A stretch of 64,000 bases of DNA from DATJPW01 sp035506215 (lineage in GTDB: Bacteria > Desulfobacterota > Desulfomonilia > Desulfomonilales > Desulfomonilaceae): positions 18,505 through 82,504 of the forward strand of contig DATJPW010000051.1 of NCBI GenBank assembly GCA_035506215.1, written 5' to 3'. This document shows positions 52,777 through 61,231 of the stretch, piece by piece; the first letter of the stretch is position 1, and the number at the start of each line of letters is the position of its first letter. The notes below the pieces were generated by a model. The model searched no databases. It saw only the letters and a list, made by a program, of their open reading frames with translations, and had not been told where the DNA came from. A program made the position numbers and the translations under genes.

Positions 52777-52806
52777 TTGACAGAGTTTGACTAACCTGAG
52801 TATTTT
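52777..52806 (+). promoter_or_regulatory. Candidate promoter of sat
   Basis: TTGACA (52777-52782) and TATTTT (52801-52806) are 18 bases apart. The -10 box has four of six matches. Transcription would start near 52813, giving a leader of about 165 bases to sat. Confidence 0.45.
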
Positions 52807-52823
52807 CAAGGGTGGCGTCGGTC

Positions 52824-52866
52824 TCTCACAGCTTCGATAACATTCCATCTCTCAAAGAAGTGTGAG
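52824..52866 (+). promoter_or_regulatory. Hairpin in the sat leader
   Basis: CTCACAGCTTC (52826-52836) pairs with GAAGTGTGAG (52857-52866), one G bulged, around a loop of about 20 bases. It lies between the candidate promoter and the sat start and has no T-run, so it is not a terminator. It may control mRNA stability or folding. Confidence 0.4.
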
Positions 52867-52979
52867 ATTCGATGAGAACCCCGCAGATAAAGGGGGTGCT
52901 GCGGATTCTTGAAGCCGAGACACGCCTGTTCCTCGTACCAAAGGGAAATTCAAGGCCACACATAGAAAGGAGAAAGAAT

Positions 52980-54236
52980 ATGGCGGAAATAGGACACGGT
53001 GGCAAACAAATCGTCGAGCGCATCATGGCGCCGGCCGAAGCGGCTCAGAAAATAAAGGGGCTCAAAGAAATTCCGATCCGGAGTCAGCTCGCCAATGAAG
53101 TAATCGACATAACTTATGGTTGGTTCACGCCTCTTCAGGGCTTCATGGGAAAGGCGGATGTAGACTCTGTCTGCAAGAAGATGAGATTGGCGGACGGGGT
53201 TGTATGGAGCATTCCCATCGTATTTGATCTTTCTGACAAGGAGATAGCCGATTACGGTGTGAAGCCGGGTCAATCGGTTCTGCTCACTTTCAGCGGCAAT
53301 CCCATGGCGATTCTGGAGGTCGAGGAGATATATGATTACGACAAGAACGCCATGTGCAAAGCCGTTTACGGCACCGATGATCCGAAGCACCCCGGGTGCG
53401 CTCGCACCTTTCAGTATAAAGACAAATTTGTCGGGGGCAAAGTGACGCTGGTGAACCGTCCGAAGATCAACCCACCGTACGATCCGTACTTCATTCCGCC
53501 TCTGGAGATGAGGAAGAGATTCAAGGAAAAAGGCTGGGAAAGGATTGTGGCCCACCAAACAAGGAATGTGCCTCATACAGGACACGAATGGCTCATGAAA
53601 GGAGCCTGGTTCCAAGCCTATGCCGAACTCCCCATAGAAAAACCCCTCGTGGGAGTCTTGGTGAACGCCATTATTGGTGACAAGCGGAAAGGCGACTACA
53701 TCGACGAAGCCATCATTCTTACCCAGGATGAGTTGAGGAAATCCGGCTATTTTGGCGATCACAACCACATGACATCACTTACCTTCTGGGACATGAGGTA
53801 TGCAGGTCCCAAAGAGGCCGTGTTTCATGCTGCACTGAGGGCCAACTTGGGCCTCACTCATCATATGTACGGCCGGGATCACGCGGGTGTTGGAACGTAC
53901 TACGGCGCATATGACGCTCATCACCTTTTGGAGAGTGTCAAGAACGACCTATCCATCGTTCCGGTTTATTCGATGAACTGGTTGTTCTGCCCGCATTGCG
54001 GTGAGATCACGTCCGAGGGGCTGTGCGATCACAAGAAAGAGTGGCAAAAATTCAGCGGGACCGTCATTCGGAGCATCGTGCAAGATGGAGTAAAGCCGCC
54101 GCGCCTCATTTACAGGCCGGAAGTGTTTGACGTGATGATGGAGTGCGGTGAGAAATACGGATTCGGGTCCCCGTTCGTCGGTGATGAATACCTGGAAAAG
54201 AGAATACCGGTTTTCGAAATTCCACCCATGAAGTAG
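52980..54236 (+). CDS. sat: Sulfate adenylyltransferase, dissimilatory type
   Basis: ATP sulfurylase, 418 residues, making APS from sulfate and ATP in the cytoplasm, the first step of sulfate reduction. The ATG at 52980 follows AAAGGAG; a longer open frame begins at 52872 but overlaps the leader hairpin. Key motifs: PLQGFMGKADVDSVC, HQTRNVPHTGHEWLMK (the HxxH-type ATP site), GRDHAGVGTYYG and the zinc-type CPHCGEITSEGLCD in the C-terminal part. Length and motifs match the homo-oligomeric enzyme of sulfate reducers. It is followed 11 bases later by a small partner gene and a strong terminator, so the two form a complete short operon. No apr genes follow. Confidence 0.96.
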   Translation: MAEIGHGGKQIVERIMAPAEAAQKIKGLKEIPIRSQLANEVIDITYGWFTPLQGFMGKADVDSVCKKMRLADGVVWSIPIVFDLSDKEIADYGVKPGQSVLLTFSGNPMAILEVEEIYDYDKNAMCKAVYGTDDPKHPGCARTFQYKDKFVGGKVTLVNRPKINPPYDPYFIPPLEMRKRFKEKGWERIVAHQTRNVPHTGHEWLMKGAWFQAYAELPIEKPLVGVLVNAIIGDKRKGDYIDEAIILTQDELRKSGYFGDHNHMTSLTFWDMRYAGPKEAVFHAALRANLGLTHHMYGRDHAGVGTYYGAYDAHHLLESVKNDLSIVPVYSMNWLFCPHCGEITSEGLCDHKKEWQKFSGTVIRSIVQDGVKPPRLIYRPEVFDVMMECGEKYGFGSPFVGDEYLEKRIPVFEIPPMK

Positions 54237-54247
54237 GAGGTGATATC

Positions 54248-54547
54248 ATGGCAGAGGAGAAATTCCCCATTAACATCTGGATTAATGAAGAAAGATACGA
54301 CAAATTGAGACAGGCCGGATTAGGCGATCTCCCCGAAGAGATGCTGGCCGGCCTGAAAGTGCTCCGAGTTTACGCCAACGAGGCTGAAAGGGACAAGATA
54401 CTCAAGACATTCCCGACGGCCAAATTCGATAGTGCTACAACCAAGAGCATCGAGTTGCTTCCCAGAGAAGTCAAGGACAAGATTTTTGACAAAGTTGTTG
54501 AGAAAAAGTCAGTCGAAATAATGTCCGACTTTCTGAAAAGCTATTAG
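54248..54547 (+). CDS. 99-residue protein encoded behind sat
   Basis: A small cytoplasmic protein with no transmembrane helix, no Cys, rich in Lys, Asp, Glu and Leu; a strand FPINIWINEERYDKL at the N terminus and two helices at the C terminus. The gap to sat is 11 bases and AGGAGG lies seven bases before the ATG; the operon ends in the terminator behind it. I recognise no family. Being within the sat operon it may stabilise or regulate sulfate activation, but no interaction is shown by the sequence. Confidence 0.8.
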   Translation: MAEEKFPINIWINEERYDKLRQAGLGDLPEEMLAGLKVLRVYANEAERDKILKTFPTAKFDSATTKSIELLPREVKDKIFDKVVEKKSVEIMSDFLKSY

Positions 54548-54597
54548 ACAAAGATAGGAAAGGGAGTGGCTCAAACGTGGGCCGCTTCCTGTACGAG

Positions 54598-54637
54598 TAA
54601 GAAGAAGAGGGTCCTGAAAGACCCTCTTCTTTTTAAA
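54598..54637 (+). terminator. Rho-independent terminator of the sat operon
   Basis: AAGAAGAGGGTC-CTGAAA-GACCCTCTTCTT followed by TTT: a 12-base stem with a short loop and a T-tract. It lies 50 bases behind the small gene. The next 500 bases (54638-55135) have no gene I can support. Confidence 0.85.
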
Positions 54638-55135
54638 AGAATCAAACTGTCCGGGCTGTGACGCCTTGACCTTCGTCTGCTGCGGTTCCGCTGTATCCAT
54701 CAGCGCGGGATGCGCCCACAGAGCCTTGACGAGTGCCACAATGAATGGTAACTTTCCAGCCCATCGGGACATCCGCTTTCCCCTTTAGAAACATGCATGG
54801 AACTGTGCTCTATCATGTCGAACCGGATACCGGTATTCCTCGAAATATTCGACGCTCCAGAGGATATGATTGTCCCATCGTAGTCAGCAGACGCGTCTTA
54901 AGTCCGGAACCTTGACGAACCGCTCTATCATGAGGCATAAACTGGGGTAACCGATGCCCGGCTTGGGACCGGTGGTCGGTATATTATGAGGAATGGGCTG
55001 AAGAGATATCAAACACTCGTTGACCAACGCACGAGGAACGGCTTAGACAGGCTGTATTAATACGCGGCCACGAATGCAATCCTTGAGCATATTGTGTTGT
55101 TGCATACGTGGCCAGGACATTAGCGACCAACTGTA

Positions 55136-56323
55136 ATGACGGATCTATTTGATAAGTGCACGGCCTTTAACCGCGACATTGAAGCGATGTCCACGGGGTT
55201 TTATCCTTTCTTCAGGGCGATTTCCAGGATGGATGGGCCTCACGTTATCGTGGACGGCCGAGAGCTGATAATGGTGGGCTCCAACAACTATCTTGGACTC
55301 ACTACGCATCCCAAGGTCCGGCAGGCGGCCATGCGAGCTCTGAAAGAATACGGGACAAGCTGTTCCGGCTCCCGTTTTCTTAACGGCACCCTCGAGCTTC
55401 ACGAACAACTCGAGGCGTCCCTGGCACGCTTTGTCGGAAAACAGGCAGCACTAATATTTTCGACGGGCTTTCAGACGAGTCAGGGAGTGATTGCCCCGCT
55501 TGTTGGCCGTTCCGATACAGTTATTATGGATCGGTTGGTCCATGCAAGTACCGTTGAGGGCACCAGATTGGGATTTGGAAAGGTCAGGCGGTTTCTGCAC
55601 AGTGATGTTGACTCCCTGCGCAGCTATCTCGAAGTTAGTACGGACGGCACCGGCATACTGGTCGTCGTCGATGGCGTATACAGCATGGACGGTGATATAG
55701 CGCCCCTACCGGAGATCATAGCGACAGCCAAGGAGTTTGGCGCGCGCATCATGGTGGACGATGCGCATGGGATTGGAGTGCTCGGTAAGGAGGGTAGAGG
55801 CACTCAGGAACATTTTGGTTTGAACGATGAAATAGATATCGTGATCGGGACTTTCAGCAAATCTCTGGCTTCCTTGGGCGGCTTTGTCGCGGGCGATGCG
55901 CGGGTGGTTTCTTACATCAAACATCATTCCCGCGCGCTGATCTTCGCCGCGGCCATGCCGCCATCATCGGTGGCGGCTGTCCAGGCCGCGCTTGACGTCA
56001 TCCAGACAGAGCCCGATACGCTGGAAAGACTTTGGAGGAACACGAGGTTTCTTACTGAAGGGATGCTTGACCTGGGCTTTGATATAGGACCCACACAAAC
56101 TCCTATAGTGCCTCTGATCGTCGGTGATGACGCCCGAGCGGCGATTTTGTGGAAGCGTTTGTTTGATGAAGGATTGTACACGAACTGTGTGGTGGCGCCC
56201 GGCGTTCCACGAGGCCAACAGCGGATTCGAATGTGCGCGATGGCCACGCACTCTGAGGAGGACCTGAAGAGGACGGTGGAAATCTGCGCCCAGGTTGGCA
56301 AAGAATTGGGCTTAATCAAGTAA
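55136..56323 (+). CDS. Serine palmitoyltransferase-like alpha-oxoamine synthase
   Basis: A 395-residue PLP enzyme of the KBL/AONS/SPT family, fold type I. Lys242 in GTFSKSLASLGGF binds PLP; DDAHGIGVLG holds the Asp and His that contact the cofactor; SGSRFLNGTLELHEQLE is present. The N-terminal GFYPFFRAISR and the C-terminal ATHSEEDLKRTVE match bacterial serine palmitoyltransferase more closely than BioF, which lacks the xFYPFFR type start. The expected product would be a 3-ketosphinganine-like long-chain base from serine and acyl-CoA or acyl-ACP. No other sphingolipid genes are seen nearby, so function is inferred from similarity only. A BioF or KBL role cannot be excluded. Confidence 0.75.
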   Translation: MTDLFDKCTAFNRDIEAMSTGFYPFFRAISRMDGPHVIVDGRELIMVGSNNYLGLTTHPKVRQAAMRALKEYGTSCSGSRFLNGTLELHEQLEASLARFVGKQAALIFSTGFQTSQGVIAPLVGRSDTVIMDRLVHASTVEGTRLGFGKVRRFLHSDVDSLRSYLEVSTDGTGILVVVDGVYSMDGDIAPLPEIIATAKEFGARIMVDDAHGIGVLGKEGRGTQEHFGLNDEIDIVIGTFSKSLASLGGFVAGDARVVSYIKHHSRALIFAAAMPPSSVAAVQAALDVIQTEPDTLERLWRNTRFLTEGMLDLGFDIGPTQTPIVPLIVGDDARAAILWKRLFDEGLYTNCVVAPGVPRGQQRIRMCAMATHSEEDLKRTVEICAQVGKELGLIK

Positions 56324-56336
56324 TGGAGATCTGAAA

Positions 56337-57005
56337 ATGACACGAAGCAGACCCGAAAGAAGATGGACGCGCTGTCGTGCTCGAGTTGCAACGCTGGCGG
56401 GCCTGATATTGGTAGTGAGTGTATTCGGCCTATTGCAGGCTGCTGCTCTCGCCCAGACAACCCAGGCCGGCACAGGGGGATCCCGCTCTGAGTCAGTGAC
56501 AACTTCGCCCGCTACTCAGCCGATTGAAAAGGGTGATTCGGGATCCATCACAGACCAGCGCATACAGCAACTTGAGCAGGTACTTGAATCGATAAGAATA
56601 ACCGGAGAAAAGGCCGAAAGCCGATCCTCTTTTATCAAGATGGTCAGCTACGAACTCGTTAGCTATCTGAGGTGGATCGTAGCTGCTCTCATAGCCATAG
56701 CAGTCTGTTTTCCGGTTACCATATGGCTGATGAGCAGAAAACGAATACTCGGACTCTCCGGCTTTTCCGACGAACTTGCCGCCACCTTGTTGATGGTTGA
56801 GGAACGTCAGGCCAAGCTCGCTAATATTTTGAAAGAGATCCAGGGTGAAGTTGATTATCTGCACACAATGTCGGTCCCTGACCTGAAGAGCCTGATCGCT
56901 CAAGCTGAAAAGTATCTGGAACAGAATGAGCGAGACCTCGAAAAGGCGGGCGGCGGCAAAGGTCGCTCGGGCGGAGGCCCTGAATCAACGCCGCCCCGAC
57001 ACTGA
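56337..57005 (+). CDS. Membrane protein with coiled-coil tail
   Basis: A 222-residue protein. A signal-like N terminus (LAGLILVVSVFGLLQAAALA), a Ser/Thr/Pro-rich linker, a helical stretch, a membrane helix (WIVAALIAIAVCFPVTIWLM) and a C-terminal cytoplasmic helical region ending in a Gly-rich tail. It follows the SPT-like gene after 13 bases, so the two are probably co-transcribed. No family recognised; it may help the SPT-like enzyme or be unrelated. Confidence 0.65.
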   Translation: MTRSRPERRWTRCRARVATLAGLILVVSVFGLLQAAALAQTTQAGTGGSRSESVTTSPATQPIEKGDSGSITDQRIQQLEQVLESIRITGEKAESRSSFIKMVSYELVSYLRWIVAALIAIAVCFPVTIWLMSRKRILGLSGFSDELAATLLMVEERQAKLANILKEIQGEVDYLHTMSVPDLKSLIAQAEKYLEQNERDLEKAGGGKGRSGGGPESTPPRH

Positions 57006-57088
57006 AACGCTCACACGGACGAATCCTGCGTCAGCCTGAGTTGCCGGCAGGGGGTTCCCGTAAATTAATGCGCAAGGTCGATTGAATT

Positions 57089-57841
57089 CTACGGCAGAAT
57101 CTTCACAGGGGTGCCTATATTGACCCGGTCAAAAAGTTCTTCCACCTCAAAATTCCACATGGCTATACAGCCGTCGGTCCAGTTGTGAGGTTTGGGAAAG
57201 AAGAGGATCACCCAGAGTCTCCGATACCAATCCGTCGGATAGCCGTGAATGCCCACCCAGCCGCCGAGCTTCGTATCCCAAGGAGGAGTTCTTCCGCTTT
57301 GACTGCTGCTTATTATTGAATCCCTATCGTCTAGAGAAATCAAACCCTGCTCAAAAGCGGCCTGGGCATCTGCCGCTCCCGGGTAGCTGATTCCAAGAAA
57401 ACGATGGAAGCGGCTCGCCGTAGATTTGGAACAGATGTAATAATCCCCTTCAGGGGTTTTCTGGTCACCTGTGATCCTCTTCGGGCCGATAGGATTAAGG
57501 CCGAGACACACCTTGTAGGTCCTGATCTTGCCGTTGTTTTCATGCAGCTCCAAGGCCTGTGTGCCCTTGAAAATCACTATTCTCGGTCGTGACTGCCCAA
57601 GCGAGGCCCCTTCAACAGGCCAAAACGGCATCGGCCAAACTTGTATCGGCAGCTGGAGCATCGCCCCAGCCAGGCATAGCAGAAGACCTATCTTCTTCCA
57701 TCTAAGGAACATTTCTCGAAATCGAGGGTGAAGTGACAATTTGGCCAATTTGTTATAGTCGGTCAAAAAGTAATGCCTAACATACCGTAATTGCTGTTTA
57801 ATGTCAAGAAACTCCGCAATCGTCCTTATGAGTTCCTTCAC
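57089..57841 (-). CDS. L,D-transpeptidase (YkuD-like)
   Basis: A 250-residue protein. One N-terminal helix near residue 55 precedes the YkuD domain with VIFKGTQALELHENN, TPEGDYYICSK, GIHGYPTDWY and WTDGCIAMWN, in which His and the nucleophilic Cys are in place. Such enzymes cross-link peptidoglycan or attach lipoproteins. It overlaps the SYLF gene by four bases (ATGA-type), so the two are coupled. Confidence 0.85.
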   Translation of the reverse strand: MKELIRTIAEFLDIKQQLRYVRHYFLTDYNKLAKLSLHPRFREMFLRWKKIGLLLCLAGAMLQLPIQVWPMPFWPVEGASLGQSRPRIVIFKGTQALELHENNGKIRTYKVCLGLNPIGPKRITGDQKTPEGDYYICSKSTASRFHRFLGISYPGAADAQAAFEQGLISLDDRDSIISSSQSGRTPPWDTKLGGWVGIHGYPTDWYRRLWVILFFPKPHNWTDGCIAMWNFEVEELFDRVNIGTPVKILP

Positions 57842-58527
57842 TTGGCCGCGGCGTTCAGTGTTTCAATGAGGATGCATGCACCATCTGAAAGTCTTCCCTG
57901 CCCTTCATAATAGACATCTTGAACCGAAACTCCCTTGCCATGGTAGATTTCATTCGCTTCGTCATCCGGTTTTAAGACCGCCCCTTTCAGCGACAGGCCG
58001 ACGAAGACACCCTTTGACCTGGAATAAGACAGTATGCCCGAACTCAAGGTCACGTCCGTCTCAGCAGAGGCCTCTCTCCCAACCGGTCCTGCCGCCACCG
58101 AGATGTCCGCGCCAAGAGCGAACCTGTCCTCCAGCAAGTTTCGTATACTCGACTCGTTCATTACCAAAAGGATGAGGTCCGTAGACTGGGCGCCGGCTTG
58201 AACACCTAGACTCGCTGTCCGGATGGTGAAAAAAGCCGGCTTGCTCCACTGAGCCGTCTTTTCATCTCGGCGCAACATGACGCCTGAGCCGAAGTCGATG
58301 CCTACTACTATCCCGAGCTTCAGCACGCCGGGAAAGATGGCCAGCCCGCGGCATCTCTGGAGCAGGTCAGTCGGGATACCCCCATCCGGCATGTTCAGGG
58401 CGCTTCTCAATACTAGATCGCAGTCCAGGATTCTTTTATCCAGGTCATCTGCGGATAAAGCCGACGATCTACCCGGCTGCAGCATTATAGCTGCTGTGAT
58501 GAGGCAGATCAGCGGAAATTTTATCAT
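57838..58527 (-). CDS. SYLF / Ysc84 lipid-binding domain protein
   Basis: A 229-residue protein from the ATG at 58527; a longer frame reaches 58593. A signal peptide (PLICLITAAIMLQP) is followed by a SYLF domain (RCRGLAIFPGVLKLGIVVGIDFGSGVMLRRD, AGAQSTDLILLVMNESSIRNLL, SAETDVTLSSGILSYSRSKGVF). SYLF domains bind phosphoinositides in eukaryotes; bacterial ones are exported with unknown ligands. A short frame of five codons starting behind AAAGGAGG ends exactly at the start ATGA of this gene, so the usual ribosome site may act through reinitiation. Confidence 0.82.
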   Translation of the reverse strand: MIKFPLICLITAAIMLQPGRSSALSADDLDKRILDCDLVLRSALNMPDGGIPTDLLQRCRGLAIFPGVLKLGIVVGIDFGSGVMLRRDEKTAQWSKPAFFTIRTASLGVQAGAQSTDLILLVMNESSIRNLLEDRFALGADISVAAGPVGREASAETDVTLSSGILSYSRSKGVFVGLSLKGAVLKPDDEANEIYHGKGVSVQDVYYEGQGRLSDGACILIETLNAAAK

Positions 58528-58589
58528 CTGTCGGCCTGCATGCCTGTGCCTCCTTTCGCGGAAGCACAGGCCCATGAGATCAGTAATTT

Positions 58590-59855
58590 TCAATGCTTAA
58601 ATGCCCGCTGATTCGTGAACATCATTGCCACCTTCGGGTTTGCCTCGTTGCACGCCTGAATGGACTCGAAATCTCTGTCCGAGCCTCCCGGTTGAACTAT
58701 AGCCGATACTCCTTGACTGATACCGACATCTACTCCATCGCGGAATGGGAAAAAGCCATCCGAGACCATGATTGACCCCGGTAATCCGGCTTTCTGCGTC
58801 CGTGTCTCCTGGTCTAGTTCCTCGCGTTTCGCCGCGTCTTTCATTTCATTGAAGGGCATCCCATACCGTTCGAAGCACAAACGATCCCGATATTTTGTAT
58901 ATGCCTTGAATACTGCCAGCTCGGCAACACCCACTCTGTCTTGTTCACCTGTTCCTATTCCAACAGTGCATCCGTCTTTAACGTAAATAACGGAGTTAGA
59001 GCTGACCCCTTGCTCAACAGCCCAACCAAAAACCATGTCCTCGATCTCTCTTTGTGTGGGGGAACGCTCAATGGCATACTCTTGGCCGTGATATGTAACC
59101 CTGGCAGGGACGAGGTCCGCTCCGGACCGAATCGCATTAAGCTGAGACTGCTGGATAATCAATCCTCCGTCCATCAAGGATTTGAAGTCAACAATACGCA
59201 GATCCAGGTATTCTTCCAGACGGCTTATGCCCGGTAAAGCAAGAATACGGAGGTTCTTGCGCCGTTGCAGTAATTCCACTGCTCCATCAGCGTAGTCAGG
59301 CGCGGCGACGACTTCAAGATAATTCTCGGAGATCATTTCAGCAGTAGTCTTGTCCAGGCTTCGGTTAAAAACCGCGGCCCCGCCAAAAGCGGCTATTCTA
59401 TCGGCCATGTTTGCCCGTCTGTATGCTTCCGCAAGGCTCTCATGAGTAGCTACTCCGCATGGATTGTTGTGTTTCATGATCGAGCACGCGGGCTTCTTCA
59501 TCAAATATTTAAGGATATTCAATGCATTATCGACATCCGTGAAATTGATCTTCCCGGGGTGTTTTCCGGATTGAATCATCTGAGATTCCGTGGTGGAGCT
59601 AACCAAACCCATACCGGGCGCTATGAACCTGCAGTCTCCCAGAGCGAGGTTGCCCCCGGTTAATTCGTACAAGGCCGATTCTTGGCCGGGATTCTCGCCG
59701 TAGCGAAGACCCTTTTCTATGAGTTCTCCCGAAGAATCCGGGATCTTCCATGATTTCTTTTTGTACTCCAGGACCTGGTCACCAAAGCTGATCTTCAGTG
59801 TCGGTGGAAAGTGGTCATCCATCACAGTCCTGTACTTTTTCTTAATATCTTCCAT
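58590..59855 (-). CDS. Stand-alone AICAR formyltransferase domain (PurH-type)
   Basis: A 421-residue protein from the ATG at 59855 (AAAGGAGGT upstream). It has the PurH C-terminal transformylase domain: LRYGENPGQESALYELTG, MKHNNPCGVATHESLAEAY with the catalytic Lys and His, RIAAFGGAAVFNR, and SDGFFPFRDGVDVGISQGVSAIVQPGGS. The N-terminal IMP cyclohydrolase (MGS-like) half of ordinary PurH is absent. It would transfer a formyl group to AICAR, so a separate IMP cyclohydrolase gene must be elsewhere, as known in some deltaproteobacteria. Extra 33 codons upstream in the frame are unlikely to be translated. Confidence 0.88.
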   Translation of the reverse strand: MEDIKKKYRTVMDDHFPPTLKISFGDQVLEYKKKSWKIPDSSGELIEKGLRYGENPGQESALYELTGGNLALGDCRFIAPGMGLVSSTTESQMIQSGKHPGKINFTDVDNALNILKYLMKKPACSIMKHNNPCGVATHESLAEAYRRANMADRIAAFGGAAVFNRSLDKTTAEMISENYLEVVAAPDYADGAVELLQRRKNLRILALPGISRLEEYLDLRIVDFKSLMDGGLIIQQSQLNAIRSGADLVPARVTYHGQEYAIERSPTQREIEDMVFGWAVEQGVSSNSVIYVKDGCTVGIGTGEQDRVGVAELAVFKAYTKYRDRLCFERYGMPFNEMKDAAKREELDQETRTQKAGLPGSIMVSDGFFPFRDGVDVGISQGVSAIVQPGGSDRDFESIQACNEANPKVAMMFTNQRAFKH

Positions 59856-59969
59856 AAAGTTACCTCCTTTGGGGCCTCCGCGCGAATGCAAGGGCGACAT
59901 TATACGAATTCGCCGTTTGCCGAGCAAACCCTTATTAACGATTTTCGTAACCATAGGGTTGCGAACAGT

Positions 59970-60165
59970 GAAAGACTGTCATTGCTGCGACCCCCTACCC
60001 TAGCACGCGGGAACTGTGAAACGGAGAAAGCAATCTGCTTGGTTCATCCCCCGGCCCCCCCGATTGTAGTCTGCGAAAGGCTTTGATCCGGTAGGGGTCG
60101 GCGTCTCTGCCGACCCATTTATTCCCGGCGCACCGGCACGGAGGCCGGCGCCTACCGATCTTGAT
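59970..60165. repeat. Intergenic hairpin repeats upstream of the TPR gene
   Basis: The 440-base gap between the AICAR formyltransferase gene and the TPR gene contains a copy of the repeat of 15339-15383 (59970-60038: GTGAAAGACTGTCATTG, GACCCC, CGGAGAAAGCAATC), then two hairpins with matching outer ends GGTAGG and CCTACC (60090-60165) around GTCGGCGTCTCTGCCGAC and CCGGCACGGAGGCCGG. No gene. Confidence 0.55.
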
Positions 60166-60296
60166 ACCCCGCGCTCCTCGTGAGCACGGAAGCAATGCTC
60201 CCATACTTCAACACCAAATAGAAAAAGACAGAAAATTTTGGCAATTGTTATATTGAGCTGTGATACTTTGGAAGAAATAGCATAGGAGCAATCCAC

Positions 60297-60935
60297 GTGA
60301 AAAAAAGACCCTTGCTCGCTTGGTTCGGAATATTCGTGGCAGGATTTATCGCAGGAATTGTCTTTTCTGCCTGGAAGCTTGAAAAAACGACCGGCCTTTC
60401 CCCGGCTCCTTCCGTGATGCCGCGTCAACAAGAGGCTCCTGCGGATATCCGTACACGAATGGCCGATCTCGAAAAGAGATTGACGGTGAATCCGAATGAT
60501 GTGGACGCCCTCATTCAACTGGGAAATGACTACTTCGACGTTGGCAATCACGAAAAGGCTATAGAAACCTATCAACGAGCCCTCCAAATAAACCCTCGCA
60601 ATCCTGAAGTGTTTACGGACATGGGAATCAGCTACCGCAAGCTGGGAAAGAGCCAAGAAGCTGCCAACGCCTTTCGAAAGGCACTGGAGGTCGAGCCTGA
60701 TCATCCTATCGCCCTTTTTAATCTGGGAATAGTGCTGCGGGACGATCTGAAAGACTATGCAGAGGCCCTCAAGACGTGGGAGGCTTTTCTGAAGAAAGCG
60801 GGGGACTCTCCGCACGCGGTAATGGTGCGGCCATGGGTCCAACAGTTGCGTGAAAAGCTCGGCTCGGCTCCGTCCCAAAGCGATGACCGTGCCGGTAAAA
60901 ATGTTAAGTCGGATGGCAATAACAATATTAAATAG
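60297..60935 (+). CDS. Membrane-anchored TPR protein
   Basis: A 212-residue protein starting at a GTG (60297) with GGAG nine bases upstream. One N-terminal membrane helix (WFGIFVAGFIAGIVFSAW), then three TPRs (ALIQLGNDYFDVGNHEKAIETYQRALQINP, VFTDMGISYRKLGKSQEAANAFRKALEVEP, and a divergent third). TPR parts lie on the periplasmic side if the helix is N-in. Similar small anchored TPR proteins assist outer-membrane or respiratory complexes; no specific role can be stated. Confidence 0.8.
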   Translation: MKKRPLLAWFGIFVAGFIAGIVFSAWKLEKTTGLSPAPSVMPRQQEAPADIRTRMADLEKRLTVNPNDVDALIQLGNDYFDVGNHEKAIETYQRALQINPRNPEVFTDMGISYRKLGKSQEAANAFRKALEVEPDHPIALFNLGIVLRDDLKDYAEALKTWEAFLKKAGDSPHAVMVRPWVQQLREKLGSAPSQSDDRAGKNVKSDGNNNIK

Positions 60936-61231
60936 TTTAATTAAATATATTGTTCTATAACAGAATATATTACATTATATTAACATGATATAGTTTATCA
61001 ATTGACTACCATACCACCCTCATGATATTATCGATTTTCAAGAAAACAACTTTCGACATAACGATCCGGCATTGTTTGCTGTCAACGGGTAAATTCAGCG
61101 GCTTTTAAGAACCACTGATTTGCGCCTGGCAAGACTCCCTCTGATGCGGGCTGAAAAACTTGCATCATGGGCATGTTCAATTCTTCTTTGGTATTGTGAA
61201 ATTGGACGGCTGTTGCCGTCTACTAGGAAAA

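Noticed and set aside
52872..52979. Upstream extension of sat
   Set aside because: A good ribosome site sits before ATG 52980 and the extension overlaps the leader hairpin; known Sat proteins begin near this Met.
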